28,387 bases of DNA from an uncultured Clostridia bacterium. Its GTDB lineage: Bacteria; Bacillota; Clostridia; Peptostreptococcales; Anaerovoracaceae. Made by a program: the position numbers and the translations under genes. The stretch lies in the NCBI GenBank assembly GCA_934247125.1, contig CAKQIZ010000017.1, positions 1-28,387 on the forward strand, in the 5' to 3' direction. Positions 9,601-16,430 of this stretch are shown here, piece by piece. Position 1 is the stretch's first letter. Each line of letters opens with the position of its first letter. The notes below the pieces were generated by a model, which was given only the letters and a program-made list of their open reading frames with translations, was not told where the DNA came from and searched no databases.

Positions 9601-11171
9601 CTCTCGTCTCCGAAATCTGCATCCATATCGTCTCGCTTGTAAACTATCGCGAAAATAGATCCCTGCTTCAGTGAACCGTCTGAGTCCATCTCTATCCGGT
9701 TGCCGAAACGATCGTACATATATGTAGGCGCTGTTACCATGATACGAGAGTTGGCCTGTATGCCCGACTCCCACATATTCTCCGTAGTGACAGCACCTGT
9801 CTTCGGATCGTATTTCAGCCAGACGTCGACAGCTTTATTGTAGCCTGCGGGGGCTTTCGTCTCTTTCAGTATATAATACGGCCCCTTGTTTTTCTTGTAT
9901 AATTCTTCAAAGTTTATCGTCGCTCCGTCTGCCGCTTTCAGCTTCAGGCTTCCGTTGATATCAGTAGTTCCCGTGCAGAGGCTTTCGCCCTTCGCGCTGT
10001 ACTCGATCTTGCCGTCGTTTTCTGTGCGCTCTGCTTCGTAAAGGCTGAAAGTCGCGCCTTCAAGAGGGTCTTCATACTGATCGACCTTAGCCGCCTCGTT
10101 GTCAGGCATCAGCTTCAGATTGAACTTCAGAGACATGTTCGACGCATAGTTTCCGCGTTCAAGGTAGAAGAACCTGAGTGTATGATATGTGCCGCCCGCA
10201 AAAGTGTTGCCTGACCAGTCGATATCTCCGGCTTTTCCTGCCTCCTCGAACTTCGACTTTATCGTTCCGTCGCTTTCACCGTTTATAGCGACTGCACCTG
10301 TACTGAAATTTATATTGAGGTCTGCCTTGTCATGGATACCGCCGAGGTCCCCTACCAGTACATCATCTATAAATACCCATACATCGTCATCACCGCTGAA
10401 TTCATAAGTTATATCCTGCCCGCGCGTAGTCTTGCCGTCTGCAGGATGCAGGAAATGCGTGCTCATCGTGAGACCGAACCAGTGATTCACATTGCTGCTG
10501 TCTGCTCTCACGCCTGTGTTGGCCACGAGCTGTCCGTCGCTTTCATTAAACACTTTAGATGCGCTGTCGAACGGGAAGAACTGTCCGATCTTGCTCGAGC
10601 TCGACGACTCCTTCACTGCAGGTTTGTCGTAGAGCTTCATCGAATTTGTCTTTTCGTCGTACGAGGCGAAATTCTTTGTGGAGTCATAATAGTAGTAGCC
10701 GTCGTCATCGACCTGCATCAGCCCTTCTACATTATTATATGCTTTTTTACCTTCCACTTTTGTGTCGTCGAACAGATATGCCAGCGACTCCGAATAGAAT
10801 ATCCATGACCCGAAATCCGGGGCAAGACTCGGATATCCGCTGCTGTCAAGAGTCTTGTCGAGCATACCTGAGTGCGGAGCCCTGCCGCCTGTCCATCCAT
10901 TGAAACCGTCTCCCTGACCGTTGGAGAACTTCAGGCTATGGCTCTTGTTTATTCCTCCGCTCGAATTATTGTTAGAAGTGCCGTGATCCGGCGAGCTCTG
11001 TTCATTGACCCAGTAGTCAAATAAAGAAATCACTGTGCCCTGCGGAGTTTTACCCTGCACGGTATGATCGTCCACCGCGGCAAAAACATCAGCTGTGCCA
11101 GCAATAAAAGTCACTGTAAAAATAATCGCAGCATACAGTATTGCGGCAGCTTTCCCTCTCCAAAACAACAT
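3633..11171 (-). CDS. Giant surface adhesin with fibro-slime, SpaA-like and isopeptide pilin repeats
   Basis: 2512 residues. A signal peptide ends near TADVFAA (about 32). A fibro-slime domain follows (about 220-360), marked by FSGDDDVWVFIDD and LRFFYLERG. Two SpaA/prealbumin-like domains come next (about 365-460 and 655-760), with YYILKETKAPAGY and YYLKEVSAPSGY. A DUF7601-like domain (about 920-1060) precedes nine Spy0128/FctA-type repeats (about 1070-2455). Each repeat shows an early Lys (often KTLxGRD), a Glu in a Y-x-(Y/F)-x-(I/V/L)-x-E strand and a final Asn (FxNxY-like), the triad that forms intramolecular Lys-Asn isopeptide bonds in this family. The C-terminus has NTGD (about 2477-2480), a hydrophobic helix and RRKSRK, a sorting-like signal without LP. 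AGGAGG sits about 10 nt before the start. No sortase or companion pilin is adjacent. The likely role is a long rigid adhesin stalk; the ligand is unknown. Confidence 0.9.
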   Translation of the reverse strand: MLFWRGKAAAILYAAIIFTVTFIAGTADVFAAVDDHTVQGKTPQGTVISLFDYWVNEQSSPDHGTSNNNSSGGINKSHSLKFSNGQGDGFNGWTGGRAPHSGMLDKTLDSSGYPSLAPDFGSWIFYSESLAYLFDDTKVEGKKAYNNVEGLMQVDDDGYYYYDSTKNFASYDEKTNSMKLYDKPAVKESSSSSKIGQFFPFDSASKVFNESDGQLVANTGVRADSSNVNHWFGLTMSTHFLHPADGKTTRGQDITYEFSGDDDVWVFIDDVLVGDLGGIHDKADLNINFSTGAVAINGESDGTIKSKFEEAGKAGDIDWSGNTFAGGTYHTLRFFYLERGNYASNMSLKFNLKLMPDNEAAKVDQYEDPLEGATFSLYEAERTENDGKIEYSAKGESLCTGTTDINGSLKLKAADGATINFEELYKKNKGPYYILKETKAPAGYNKAVDVWLKYDPKTGAVTTENMWESGIQANSRIMVTAPTYMYDRFGNRIEMDSDGSLKQGSIFAIVYKRDDMDADFGDESNWSSVSGSILDGWQLHEADTIEGALDGNRYELKLNSMGAYETTLDELPGDIMTYSKVIVADNRGSSVEELAAALQEKAKYSILFYYTTGDINSADSSNTVRLDTGIMSQNSNVRGFEYQYAVKLVATDISNDLYVRKFDEYSTTFNSQEHSVSGVKFALYSEDQTTLLSRLRGDVKLRDDAVPVQEQTTRDIINLYGSANLYGTAVFKKLENGTYYLKEVSAPSGYKIEDELIKVVVNDDGVFADAGEKGDGIHVGRGGLGTLLNSMEQFANNNDIDTTLTDMKLNLRVSESEPAGDGSWKDSKIIHDDPLHIKYTEVGEESHAGRYKVQNEDGSMDEFQQHADFFITDTGWPSVVMQQCHEHYSGSSKAEKTDLGDTDLTHLLVLETMVMVKDETIGDLEISKKVTNDSSDNKFEDEEFKFDVKLYETVKNGDGTESKKPVSGDFTCVIKSSGADDEEQTVTFDADGKAALTLKTGQSILLKDLPASAEYEVKEKAADYWTVSSSKDGAEYKAVKTVKGTVPEPADDGSRQKSTVAYNNTYSPEAATLSIPVEKKFNAWNDEAFEKASFDIRLTAIGNTGSGDVNKTMPEGATLDGEGRVTVAESISKNGSKADSKGYVGSTGSFDGLTFTHAGTYIYTLKEIFGDVTSVSYSAAAYDVKVTVTDDGKGRLSASHEITAELDDNGAVIPSADRKPQQNATFINTYKDNHGYMDIRIHKTYENETGLDAMTHNQFRFKMEAVGDNKGSAPLPGNPEDRGDGSVTVGNTISGSVSFPTIEFGTKDAGQAYVYKITEVMPKGASEDNDYTVNGTKYDPNEFYARVTVTATGGKALETSIEYFTDEKCTKEIKNGDPETGGYLYETEVGVYCLWFSNSYKAAPVSAVIKGSKTLEGRDMEADEFSFSLEAADDATREALAADSVYFVLNGSDDDKALTSLEAKAGAADEGRAAAFAFGRQKTDSAGVASVTFNKAGTYRFRVKENIPADAKDSVKNGITYDENISTVTVTVTDKDDDGNRTGRLRAEVSYENSAHGKTADLAKFVNKYKESGSYDITGVKTIEGRDFAEGDSFTFTITPDGSAPYPVDENGDEIKEVTIKPSSGNSADLDFGKVKFSKAGATYKYTLREKIPADADNNVKDGVTYDTTSYELTLTSSASDPRDGKLAISSSLKAKAGGADAVDADTVSWTNSYSSTGALKLEGTKTLRGRDWKEGDSFTFTLWAAADNEELLAAVPNDSYDVEGDKAVFGVVTADYEDAKGQQTVTLDFGSIRFTKDSAGEPYEFFITETVPGRGKVKGIVYDSDPHRIPVYVTDDGKGSLAAEVAKDSITNLDFYNTYSSSVIYSDQAGIVITKTLDGRDMEDGQFTFIVKALDNKDGNTTADDAAYKLGFGREQTEKEFKSTAALDGQSCTIDVLDGTAVKFTQNDGGKTFSYEVSEQNDGKSGYSYDGHTYRVDIKVTDDGEGVLSAQTTVKDKAAGKQIDRTGVSSRAAGDRKIAKVPFANTYEASGELNGDGAVKIEAQKTLTGRDMKDGEFRFHITNAEDKAEQKTVIAEGTGAAAGAGKAGAVEFGKITYTTKQLKKDVADGLAVKKGGKYVYQYLVSEVTDKLPAGVSPVKSSFGILVTVSDNGDGTLKTEVTYPDGSDKLAFENEYDTNKVSIPVTGLKLLENEHEGLALTPADIAGRFTFTLTGVETTPGIVESAAPAPVLDGREMTEAVNGVTGEIDFGRIVLQASDFEGIEPDEDGMRTRTFRYTITESGSFAGVTNDSNAGRDVNVTVKYSDSEKRFYVEDINEEEAFSFVNTYGIKGKTVDIGTMFRVDKILTGRDLKEGEFRFELLEMKDGGQSVIATGTNAAAEAGKAGSVDFGQITYSEPGEHDYVIREVVPSGGRDANTIFDTAGHSVHVSVKDKKDGTLSVTSSASDDEPIVFTNKQVKKEDPSNGSDHGANGGSHTNTGDRTPVGMIIAIMITALCIIAAVVIVSRRKSRK

Positions 11172-11399
11172 AACTTATGAACCTCCTCGTACCAGTCAGC
11201 ATATCCTTAAAAAAACGAATAAACATCTGCAGGTCTGTGATCATCGAGCTTTTATTACTGTCTGCTGTAATGACCTGTCTGCATCATATTTATTACAGGT
11301 ACCAACCCCCCCGATAAATACCGGCATTTTTTCAGACATTTATCTGCCCCGTACCAAAACAGTCCGAGGCAACGAGGAGTTCTTATACTTGCGTTGTCC
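11172..11399 (-). other. Long 5' leader of the adhesin mRNA with potential stem-loops
   Basis: About 220 nt separate the promoter from the start codon. On the RNA sense, near the 5' end, CAACG pairs with CGTTG. GATAAAT pairs with ATTTATC (plus-strand positions 11338-11344 and 11313-11319) around an 18-base loop, and competes with a small CAGA/TCTG hairpin. GGTAC occurs three times, the last directly before the ribosome binding site. I compared it by eye with c-di-GMP-I, c-di-GMP-II and T-box consensus elements and found none. It may be a structured regulatory leader of unknown type or simply an untranslated region. Confidence 0.35.
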
Positions 11400-11428
11400 A
11401 GTATATTGCCTGTAACAACAAATGTCAA
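11400..11428 (-). promoter_or_regulatory. Near-consensus sigma-A promoter of the adhesin gene
   Basis: On the minus strand TTGACA (complement of 11423-11428) is followed by a 17-bp spacer and TATACT (complement of 11400-11405). Perfect -35, 5/6 -10 and ideal spacing. It points at the adhesin 230 bp away and begins immediately after the TIGR04076 gene. Confidence 0.85.
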
Positions 11429-11455
11429 CTGTTATTTGGAGATATTTCAGATTTT

Positions 11456-11713
11456 TTAAACTTTCTCTATCCTGAATATATTCATCACATCGGCGTCAGG
11501 GCAGCAGAACCTGAAGTCTCCTGTCTTGCATGGCGGGAGCGTGCCCCCGTACCTCAGGATGTCTATGTACGGGAACGCGACATGCATCACCATCGGACAT
11601 ATGTCCCCCCTCTGCGTATCAAAGTCAAAGCTGTCACCTATCCTGTGTCCTCTGTGACATGGACATTCGCCTTTTTTGTCTACTAGCGTCAGCCTTATCT
11701 GCGGTTTTTTCAT
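11456..11713 (-). CDS. Small cysteine-rich TIGR04076 family protein
   Basis: 85 residues, cytoplasmic, no signal peptide or membrane helix. A conserved-looking pattern of CPCHRGHRIGDSFDFD, GDICPMVMHVAFPYI, a short LRYGGTLP segment and a final CCPDADVMNIFRIEKV matches the TIGR04076 family of short uncharacterised proteins in anaerobes. It has six cysteines (two in CPC, one in GDICP, one in PPCK and a CC pair), which could bind metal; no function is established. The start at 11713 is chosen because AGGAGG lies about 8 nt upstream; an in-frame ATG at 11737 lacks such a site. An extended -10 promoter may lie at 11823-11831. The adhesin promoter starts 28 bp beyond its stop. Confidence 0.75.
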   Translation of the reverse strand: MKKPQIRLTLVDKKGECPCHRGHRIGDSFDFDTQRGDICPMVMHVAFPYIDILRYGGTLPPCKTGDFRFCCPDADVMNIFRIEKV

Positions 11714-11790
11714 AAGGATCCTCCTTCCAGATTTCATATGTATATATGCCGGCCGGAAACCGACATCGGACCGTACTCCTGTGACGTTTC

Positions 11791-11854
11791 AAAAAAACAG
11801 AAACAGGAAAGCTTTTAGTGATATTATACCACCTGCACAGCTTTCCTGCTTCTG
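11791..11854 (-). terminator. Rho-independent terminator of the amidohydrolase gene
   Basis: On the minus strand CAGAAGCAGGAAAGCT (complement of 11839-11854) pairs with AGCTTTCCTGTTTCTG (complement of 11798-11813) with one mismatch. TTTTTTT follows (complement of 11791-11797). The stem is 16 bp and the loop 25 nt. It lies just after the amidohydrolase stop at 11908. Confidence 0.85.
11823..11831 (-). promoter_or_regulatory. Extended -10 element inside the terminator loop
   Basis: The minus strand reads TGGTATAAT, a perfect TATAAT with the TGn extension, within the loop of the terminator just described. No -35 at 16-18 bp is convincing. It could start the transcript of the TIGR04076 gene about 110 bp away. 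Confidence 0.45.
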
Positions 11855-11907
11855 CAATGTTGAGCGCTGCTATATAAAAGCCTTAAGATAGGAGTTTATG
11901 GACTCTC

Positions 11908-13533
11908 TTATTCTGCTTCATATATAACTTTACCTTCGGATATCGTCTGCACGACTTTCACCTTGTAGATGTCTTCCGGCGGAACTTCGAAGATATTCTT
12001 TTCGAGTATCACGAAATCTGCACATTTGCCGACTTCGACCGATCCTGTGATATCCTCCATCCTCATCGAATATGCGTTGCCTTTAGTGAAGACTTCCACC
12101 ATGTCCTCAACGCTCATCCTCTCTTCCGGAGCAAGTACCAGCTCCATGTCATTCGGATCTTCATCTATCCCTACTCTCGTTGCACCGGTCTGGATACCTC
12201 TCAGCGGTGCCGGGATCGGAGTCACATTGTAGTCGCTGGCTCCTCCCAGTATTATGCCTGCATCCTGCATGCTTTTCATAGGATATTCATGATATGCTCT
12301 TTCTCCGAGATAAGGCACTTCTATATCCTCGAAAAATCCTCTGTACTTGAAATGCCAGTACGGATTAGTCACGACTGCCACTTTGTGATCTGCGAGTCTG
12401 TGATAGTCTGCCGGATCCACGACCTGCAGATGTGTTATCACAGGGCGTCTGTCTCTGTCCGGATCTGCAGCCTTTGCAGCATCTATCGCATCGAGTGTCA
12501 TCGCTACTGCAGCATCGCCTATGGCATGCACATGGATGTCAAATCCGAGTTCGTCTACTTTTTTGCAGAATTCGTTGAGCTGCACAGGCTCCCATATCGG
12601 ATCGCCCCTATACGTCTCGCCCTCATATGGCTGCTTGAGGTATGCAGTCTTGCCTTCAACTACTCCATCGGCAAATATCTTCACCTGATCGATCTTGAAC
12701 ATGTGCGAATCGACCTCGTCGCGGATTTTCGGAAAATCATCTATATGCTTGTATGAATCGATCTCCGAGCTCTTGAATGCACCTCTGATCTTGCATATCA
12801 GCTCACCGTTTTCATTGAGTTCTCTGATAGCCGCGATAGCCTCTTCTTCCGGATCGAGCACCGGGTCCAGTATCGCCGTCACTCCATATCTTGCAAGGTC
12901 TCTCTGGATCCAGTCCACTGCCGTTTTGTAGTGTTCTTTTGTAAATACAGGGCGTACCGAATCTATGAGCGCGATGGCGGCGAATTCTCTGAGTGTGCCG
13001 CCCGGCGTACCGTCAGGCTCTCTCTCGATGATATTTCCTGCCGGCACAGTCGTATCCTTGTCTATGCCGCAAAGCTCCAGCACATACGTGTTCACCCATA
13101 CCGAATGCTTGTCGTGCGACCACATCAGCATCGGTCTGTCGCTGCATATCTCGTCGAGGATCTTTCTCGACGGTCCTTCCGGACCGAAGAAAGGATTTTC
13201 CCATCCTGCGCCTTCGTATACAGGAAGATCCGGGTTTTCTGCCACGAACTTCCTGATCGTGTCTATGTAGTACTGTGCGTCTTCTGCTCCGAACAGCGAG
13301 ATCTTGAAAAGACTGTCGACAGCTCCCCATGTGACGTGTCCGTGAGCCTCTATGAAGCCCGGTAGCAGCATCTTTCCATCAAGATCGACTACCTCTGCAG
13401 CCTCGATATCTTTCGCATCTTCATTGCTGCCGACGAATGTGATCCTGCCGTCCTTTACAGCTACCGCTTCTGCCCAGCTCCTGCTGTCGTCAACTGTATA
13501 GATCTGTCCGTTCTTATATAAAACGTCGTTCAT
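11908..13533 (-). CDS. YtcJ-like metal-dependent amidohydrolase (amidohydrolase_3 family)
   Basis: 541 residues, cytoplasmic, no signal peptide. The metal-binding signatures of the amidohydrolase superfamily are in order: HxH in IEAHGHV (His64, His66), Lys285 in VKIFADG, HVHAIGDAAV (His334, His336), ITHLQ (His368) and GGASDYN (Asp434). An N-terminal beta sandwich (LYKNGQIYTVDD, VVDLDGKMLLPGF) and a C-terminal GSVEVGKCADFVILEKN complete the fold. Members hydrolyse amide, cyclic amide or related C-N bonds; the substrate is not predictable. The start at 13533 follows GGAGG at normal spacing; the in-frame ATG at 13593 lies 5 nt after the transporter stop with no ribosome site. It is 65 bp downstream of the GPH transporter on the same strand, so the two probably import and hydrolyse the same compound. 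Confidence 0.88.
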   Translation of the reverse strand: MNDVLYKNGQIYTVDDSRSWAEAVAVKDGRITFVGSNEDAKDIEAAEVVDLDGKMLLPGFIEAHGHVTWGAVDSLFKISLFGAEDAQYYIDTIRKFVAENPDLPVYEGAGWENPFFGPEGPSRKILDEICSDRPMLMWSHDKHSVWVNTYVLELCGIDKDTTVPAGNIIEREPDGTPGGTLREFAAIALIDSVRPVFTKEHYKTAVDWIQRDLARYGVTAILDPVLDPEEEAIAAIRELNENGELICKIRGAFKSSEIDSYKHIDDFPKIRDEVDSHMFKIDQVKIFADGVVEGKTAYLKQPYEGETYRGDPIWEPVQLNEFCKKVDELGFDIHVHAIGDAAVAMTLDAIDAAKAADPDRDRRPVITHLQVVDPADYHRLADHKVAVVTNPYWHFKYRGFFEDIEVPYLGERAYHEYPMKSMQDAGIILGGASDYNVTPIPAPLRGIQTGATRVGIDEDPNDMELVLAPEERMSVEDMVEVFTKGNAYSMRMEDITGSVEVGKCADFVILEKNIFEVPPEDIYKVKVVQTISEGKVIYEAE

Positions 13534-13598
13534 CTGTTCTCCTCCATACAAATCTCTCTTAATGTCAAGCGGGGTCATTGCAACATCCCGCAAAGCTG

Positions 13599-15044
13599 CT
13601 ATCTGTATTTTTTATTAAGTACGTGTGCAAAGCCTTCGGTATTGTATTCTTTTCCTGCACGCTTGTTTTCCAGCTGTGCGTAAAGCTTCTTATAAACATC
13701 CTTCTTGAGCGGGTACAGGATTATGATGATCGCACTCAGGCAGAAGAAGATCCCTGCCGCCGCACAGATCATTGTCTGTATAGCGTTGAGCACGCTTTCC
13801 GGATTGCTGGCTCCGAGAGTCTCATCGTAACCTACTTTTTCGAGTACTGCGCCGATGCTTGCTGCTGCTATCGCATATCCGCCCTTCTGGCAGAAGAGGA
13901 AGAATGACATCATAGTTCCTTCTCTTCTCTTTCCTGACTGGAACTCATCTACTTCTATCGAGTCATACATGAGCGGTATATTTATCGACCAGTATGCCGA
14001 TGATCCGATCACGTAGAATACACAGAACAGGCATGCGATACCCATTGAGTTCACGTCGATGAAGTTGAATATTATCATAACGATACCCGAGAACATCACC
14101 AGAACAGTGTAGACCTTCGCCTTGTCGTATCTTTCAATGACTTTCATGAGGATACTTATTACGATTATACCTCCGAATGAAATTATCGAAGTACAGATAG
14201 TCATTCTCATTTCTGAAAGTCCTACTACGTAAAGCAGGAAGTATACCATAGTTGTCAGGAACAGGCAGTATCCTATTCTGAACATGAGTGATGATAATGT
14301 TACCATCAGATACGACTTTATGCTGAGTACTGCTGCCGCATCCTTGAAGAAGCTTGTTTTTTCCACCTTTTCTTCATCTTCAAAATCGATTTCGATACCT
14401 TTTGTCGAAAAGAACACCACGATCAGAGTCGCAACGCACAGGCAGCCTTCGAGCCATGCCGTATAGTGCCATGCCTGATAATCCGTGAATCCGCCTGACT
14501 TGAAGAATGATACGAACATAGTAGGCGCTACAGTCGAGAAGAATACTCCTATGTACTGTATGATCTGAGCAAGCATTCTGATCTTTGTTCTCTCTTCGTT
14601 GTCACCTGTCATCGATGCTCCCATCGAATAGTAAGGGATGCTGAAGCAGCTGTATGACAGCCAGAACAGCAGTGTCATGCACAGGAAGTAAACATTTGTC
14701 GCTCCTGACGAAAGACCGCTGATCTTAGTGAACAGAAGAAGATATGAAACAAATAACGGTATGATCGCGATGAGAAGCCATGTTCTCTTCTTGCCGAATC
14801 TGGTCCTCGTTCTGTCTGACAGATTTCCTACTATAGGATCCGAGAACATGTTCCAGATAACACCGATCGTGAGGATCGCTCCTGCCCATGCAGGGCTTAC
14901 CCCTGTGAAGTTTGTAAGGAAGAACAGCAGGAACGCTGCCACGAAATCGTAAGCAAGTGTATCTGTCGCTCCACCTATCGAATAGCCTATTTTCTTAGCG
15001 AAAGAAACTTTATTAGGCACCTGGTTCAAATTGTTAGCCTCCAT
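13599..15044 (-). CDS. GPH-family (MelB-type) MFS cation symporter
   Basis: 481 residues, about 12 hydrophobic membrane helices. The family signature lies after helix II: SDPIVGNLSDRTRTRFGKKR. The Asp in SDP aligns with MelB Asp59, one of the cation-site residues; the MelB Asp55 position is Asn here (WNMFSD). GPH carriers bring glycosides, pentosides or hexuronides in with Na+ or H+, and relatives carry other solutes. The partner amidohydrolase downstream suggests an amide-containing substrate. The start at 15044 is chosen for AGGAGG 8 nt upstream; the ATG at 15125 lies upstream of that site. A second GPH carrier (16542-17906) lies close by on the other strand with divergent sequence. Confidence 0.88.
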   Translation of the reverse strand: MEANNLNQVPNKVSFAKKIGYSIGGATDTLAYDFVAAFLLFFLTNFTGVSPAWAGAILTIGVIWNMFSDPIVGNLSDRTRTRFGKKRTWLLIAIIPLFVSYLLLFTKISGLSSGATNVYFLCMTLLFWLSYSCFSIPYYSMGASMTGDNEERTKIRMLAQIIQYIGVFFSTVAPTMFVSFFKSGGFTDYQAWHYTAWLEGCLCVATLIVVFFSTKGIEIDFEDEEKVEKTSFFKDAAAVLSIKSYLMVTLSSLMFRIGYCLFLTTMVYFLLYVVGLSEMRMTICTSIISFGGIIVISILMKVIERYDKAKVYTVLVMFSGIVMIIFNFIDVNSMGIACLFCVFYVIGSSAYWSINIPLMYDSIEVDEFQSGKRREGTMMSFFLFCQKGGYAIAAASIGAVLEKVGYDETLGASNPESVLNAIQTMICAAAGIFFCLSAIIIILYPLKKDVYKKLYAQLENKRAGKEYNTEGFAHVLNKKYR

Positions 15045-15124
15045 AAAATCAACCTCCTGAAACTCCTGATAAAAAACAGCTGATAAAAAAATAAATGATT
15101 TCTGCAATATTTTTACCGCCAACA

Positions 15125-15166
15125 TTAACTTGCGTTAAGTATACACAACAGCATATGGCGTAAAAA
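15125..15166 (-). promoter_or_regulatory. Possible promoter and TTAAC/GTTAA operator of the transporter operon
   Basis: The minus strand has TTTTTA (complement of 15161-15166), 17 bp, then TATACT (complement of 15138-15143). Directly after it is an inverted repeat with TTAAC arms (15125-15129 and 15134-15138) separated by 4 bp. The -35 is poor. A repressor bound there would block initiation. Confidence 0.4.
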
Positions 15167-15369
15167 TACTTTAGTTGCTTGATTGTTTGTCTTTTAAAAA
15201 TTTTCTGTATTTTTCCGCTGTCGTTCCATTTATTTTTGTGCATGTCGGTGCCCATCAAAAGCAGTATGCATAACTGTTCTCACAAGGCGCAGAGGCCCTG
15301 ACTGCAAGTCTTTTGAACGTATCGGGCAGTATCGCACGTTTATATTTTATCGAAATTTTCATAATTTTC

Positions 15370-15398
15370 TTGACATACTTTCTCTCGCGCGCTACAAT
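15370..15398 (+). promoter_or_regulatory. Strong sigma-A promoter with no gene directly behind it
   Basis: TTGACA (15370-15375), 17-bp spacer, TACAAT (15393-15398). Perfect -35, 5/6 -10, ideal spacing. The first annotated start on this strand is almost 490 bp away and a hairpin terminator intervenes. Confidence 0.75.
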
Positions 15399-15404
15399 CA
15401 GTAT

Positions 15405-15650
15405 TGATGAAACTATATCTCTATCCTTTCTGCGATATGCAGCGGAACTAAAAAAGGGTCTCGCGTGCGGTGAGATCCCTGTTTGGTATTTTGCAATTTT
15501 TTCATTATACCGACTGTGATCGCAGCTGCCGGGAATTCTCGACTGCCCGGCCCTGTCAGATCCGTATGCTTTCAAAAGCATAACACCCCTAAGGAACGTG
15601 GCGAGCACCGTTTGAGAGCGTGCTCTCTGCGTTCCGACTTCTTTATTTTC
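15405..15650 (+). ncRNA. Candidate structured small RNA (unidentified)
   Basis: Transcription from the promoter at 15370-15398 would yield about 245 nt ending at a hairpin plus U-rich tail. Potential stems: GGGTCTC/GAGATCCC (15456-15462, 15472-15479), GCCGGG/CCCGGC (15528-15533, 15546-15551), ATGCTT with a TCAA tetraloop (about 15567-15582), and the terminator. There is no convincing reading frame; a 14-codon ATG frame at 15407 would be almost leaderless. I could not match it to 6S, SRP, tmRNA, RNase P or T-box RNAs by eye. It could also be an attenuated leader of the gene at 15885. Confidence 0.4.
15593..15649 (+). terminator. Hairpin terminator of the candidate small RNA
   Basis: GGAACG (15593-15598) pairs with CGTTCC (15630-15635), and the inner GAGCAC (15603-15608) pairs with GTGCTC (15620-15625). 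A T-rich run, CTTCTTTATTTT, follows. The T-tract is interrupted. Confidence 0.6.
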
Positions 15651-15794
15651 AGGTTTTGCCCTCAGGTCTCACAGTTCCGTGCCACTGATGTCTGCGGGGG
15701 TTATCTCGCTGATGCCTGCTGACCGTATTTCGATAATGCATATGGGGTTTTGCCAGCGCTTAACGGGTTTGTTGATGAATTCACAGTGCAGATG

Positions 15795-15803
15795 TGTTAT
15801 ACT
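15795..15803 (+). promoter_or_regulatory. Extended -10 promoter element upstream of the gene at 15885
   Basis: TGTTATACT contains the TGn extension and a 5/6 -10 hexamer. No -35 at standard spacing is evident (TTGATG lies 20 bp upstream). It would give a leader of about 75 nt. Confidence 0.45.
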
Positions 15804-15884
15804 TGTTCTATTATTATGCCTGTCCGCTGCACGATCGGACACGGCATGACCGGACACCACAAAACAGTAGAAAGGATGTTTTAT

Positions 15885-16415
15885 ATGACACAGAACAGTA
15901 CTGTCAGCAGATTGTATTTTGCAATCATAATAGAGGAGAATGACCAGGGTTTTCACAGGGAGTCGCTGTGGTACGGCGGTTCTCCGGAGAATCTCGCTCT
16001 CACTGTCATCGATACGATGAGCGACTGGTATGAGCCTTTTAAGGATAAACTCGACGAATCGATCGTCAAATATCACGAGATGCTCGAAAACAAGGACGAA
16101 CTCACCTTTGACAAAATAGCCGGTGAAGCATTCAATGCCGACGGTATGATCATGTACGTCGATATGAGCAATGACCTCAACGTCATGTTCAGCTTCATCG
16201 TCCGCGAGATATGCAGCATATTCGGAAAAGAAGGGGAAACACCTGAATCATTCGCAAGTCTGGCTGAATTCAAAAATCACTTTATCGAAAAGTACGACAT
16301 CGACCAGGTGTTCAAAGATCTGCTCGAAGGCGTCAACGAAGCCACGATCTCAAATGCGCTCGTTGTGACAGACATGAAATACGGCTACACTGCCAGACAT
16401 TTCCGCAGCAACTAG
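15885..16415 (+). CDS. Hypothetical acidic protein, family not recognised
   Basis: 176 residues. No signal peptide or membrane helix, so probably cytoplasmic. I do not recognise a domain. It starts with a short strand (VSRLYFAIIIEEND), followed by WYGGSPENLALTVIDTMSDWYEPF, then largely helical acidic sequence, a hydrophobic stretch (GMIMYVDMSNDLNVMFSF) and a C-terminal VVTDMKYGYTARHF. The start at 15885 is chosen because AAAGGA sits 8 nt upstream; an in-frame ATG at 15876 is too close to that site, and earlier in-frame ATGs have no ribosome site. It has an extended -10 element upstream and a terminator 15 nt after the stop, so it is probably a single-gene transcript between the candidate small RNA and a GPH transporter. 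Confidence 0.7.
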   Translation: MTQNSTVSRLYFAIIIEENDQGFHRESLWYGGSPENLALTVIDTMSDWYEPFKDKLDESIVKYHEMLENKDELTFDKIAGEAFNADGMIMYVDMSNDLNVMFSFIVREICSIFGKEGETPESFASLAEFKNHFIEKYDIDQVFKDLLEGVNEATISNALVVTDMKYGYTARHFRSN

Positions 16416-16430
16416 ATCATGCGTCCCCAT

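Noticed and set aside
11300..11357. Further TACCAA sites (11300 and 11352) as part of the heptamer arrays
   Set aside because: Spacing is 52 bp in the same orientation and no TTGGTA partner occurs at 24 bp, so they look like chance matches.
11290..11360. c-di-GMP riboswitch in the adhesin leader
   Set aside because: A G-rich run and GGTACC looked suggestive, but the GEMM core elements are not present.
15440..15490. T-box-like leader (AAAAAAGGGTCTCGCG)
   Set aside because: The invariant GGGTGGNACCGCG bulge is absent and the downstream gene is not an aminoacyl-tRNA synthetase or amino acid gene.
15255..15608. 117-codon open frame on the minus strand
   Set aside because: No ribosome site, basic low-quality product without a recognisable fold, and it overlaps the candidate small RNA on the other strand.
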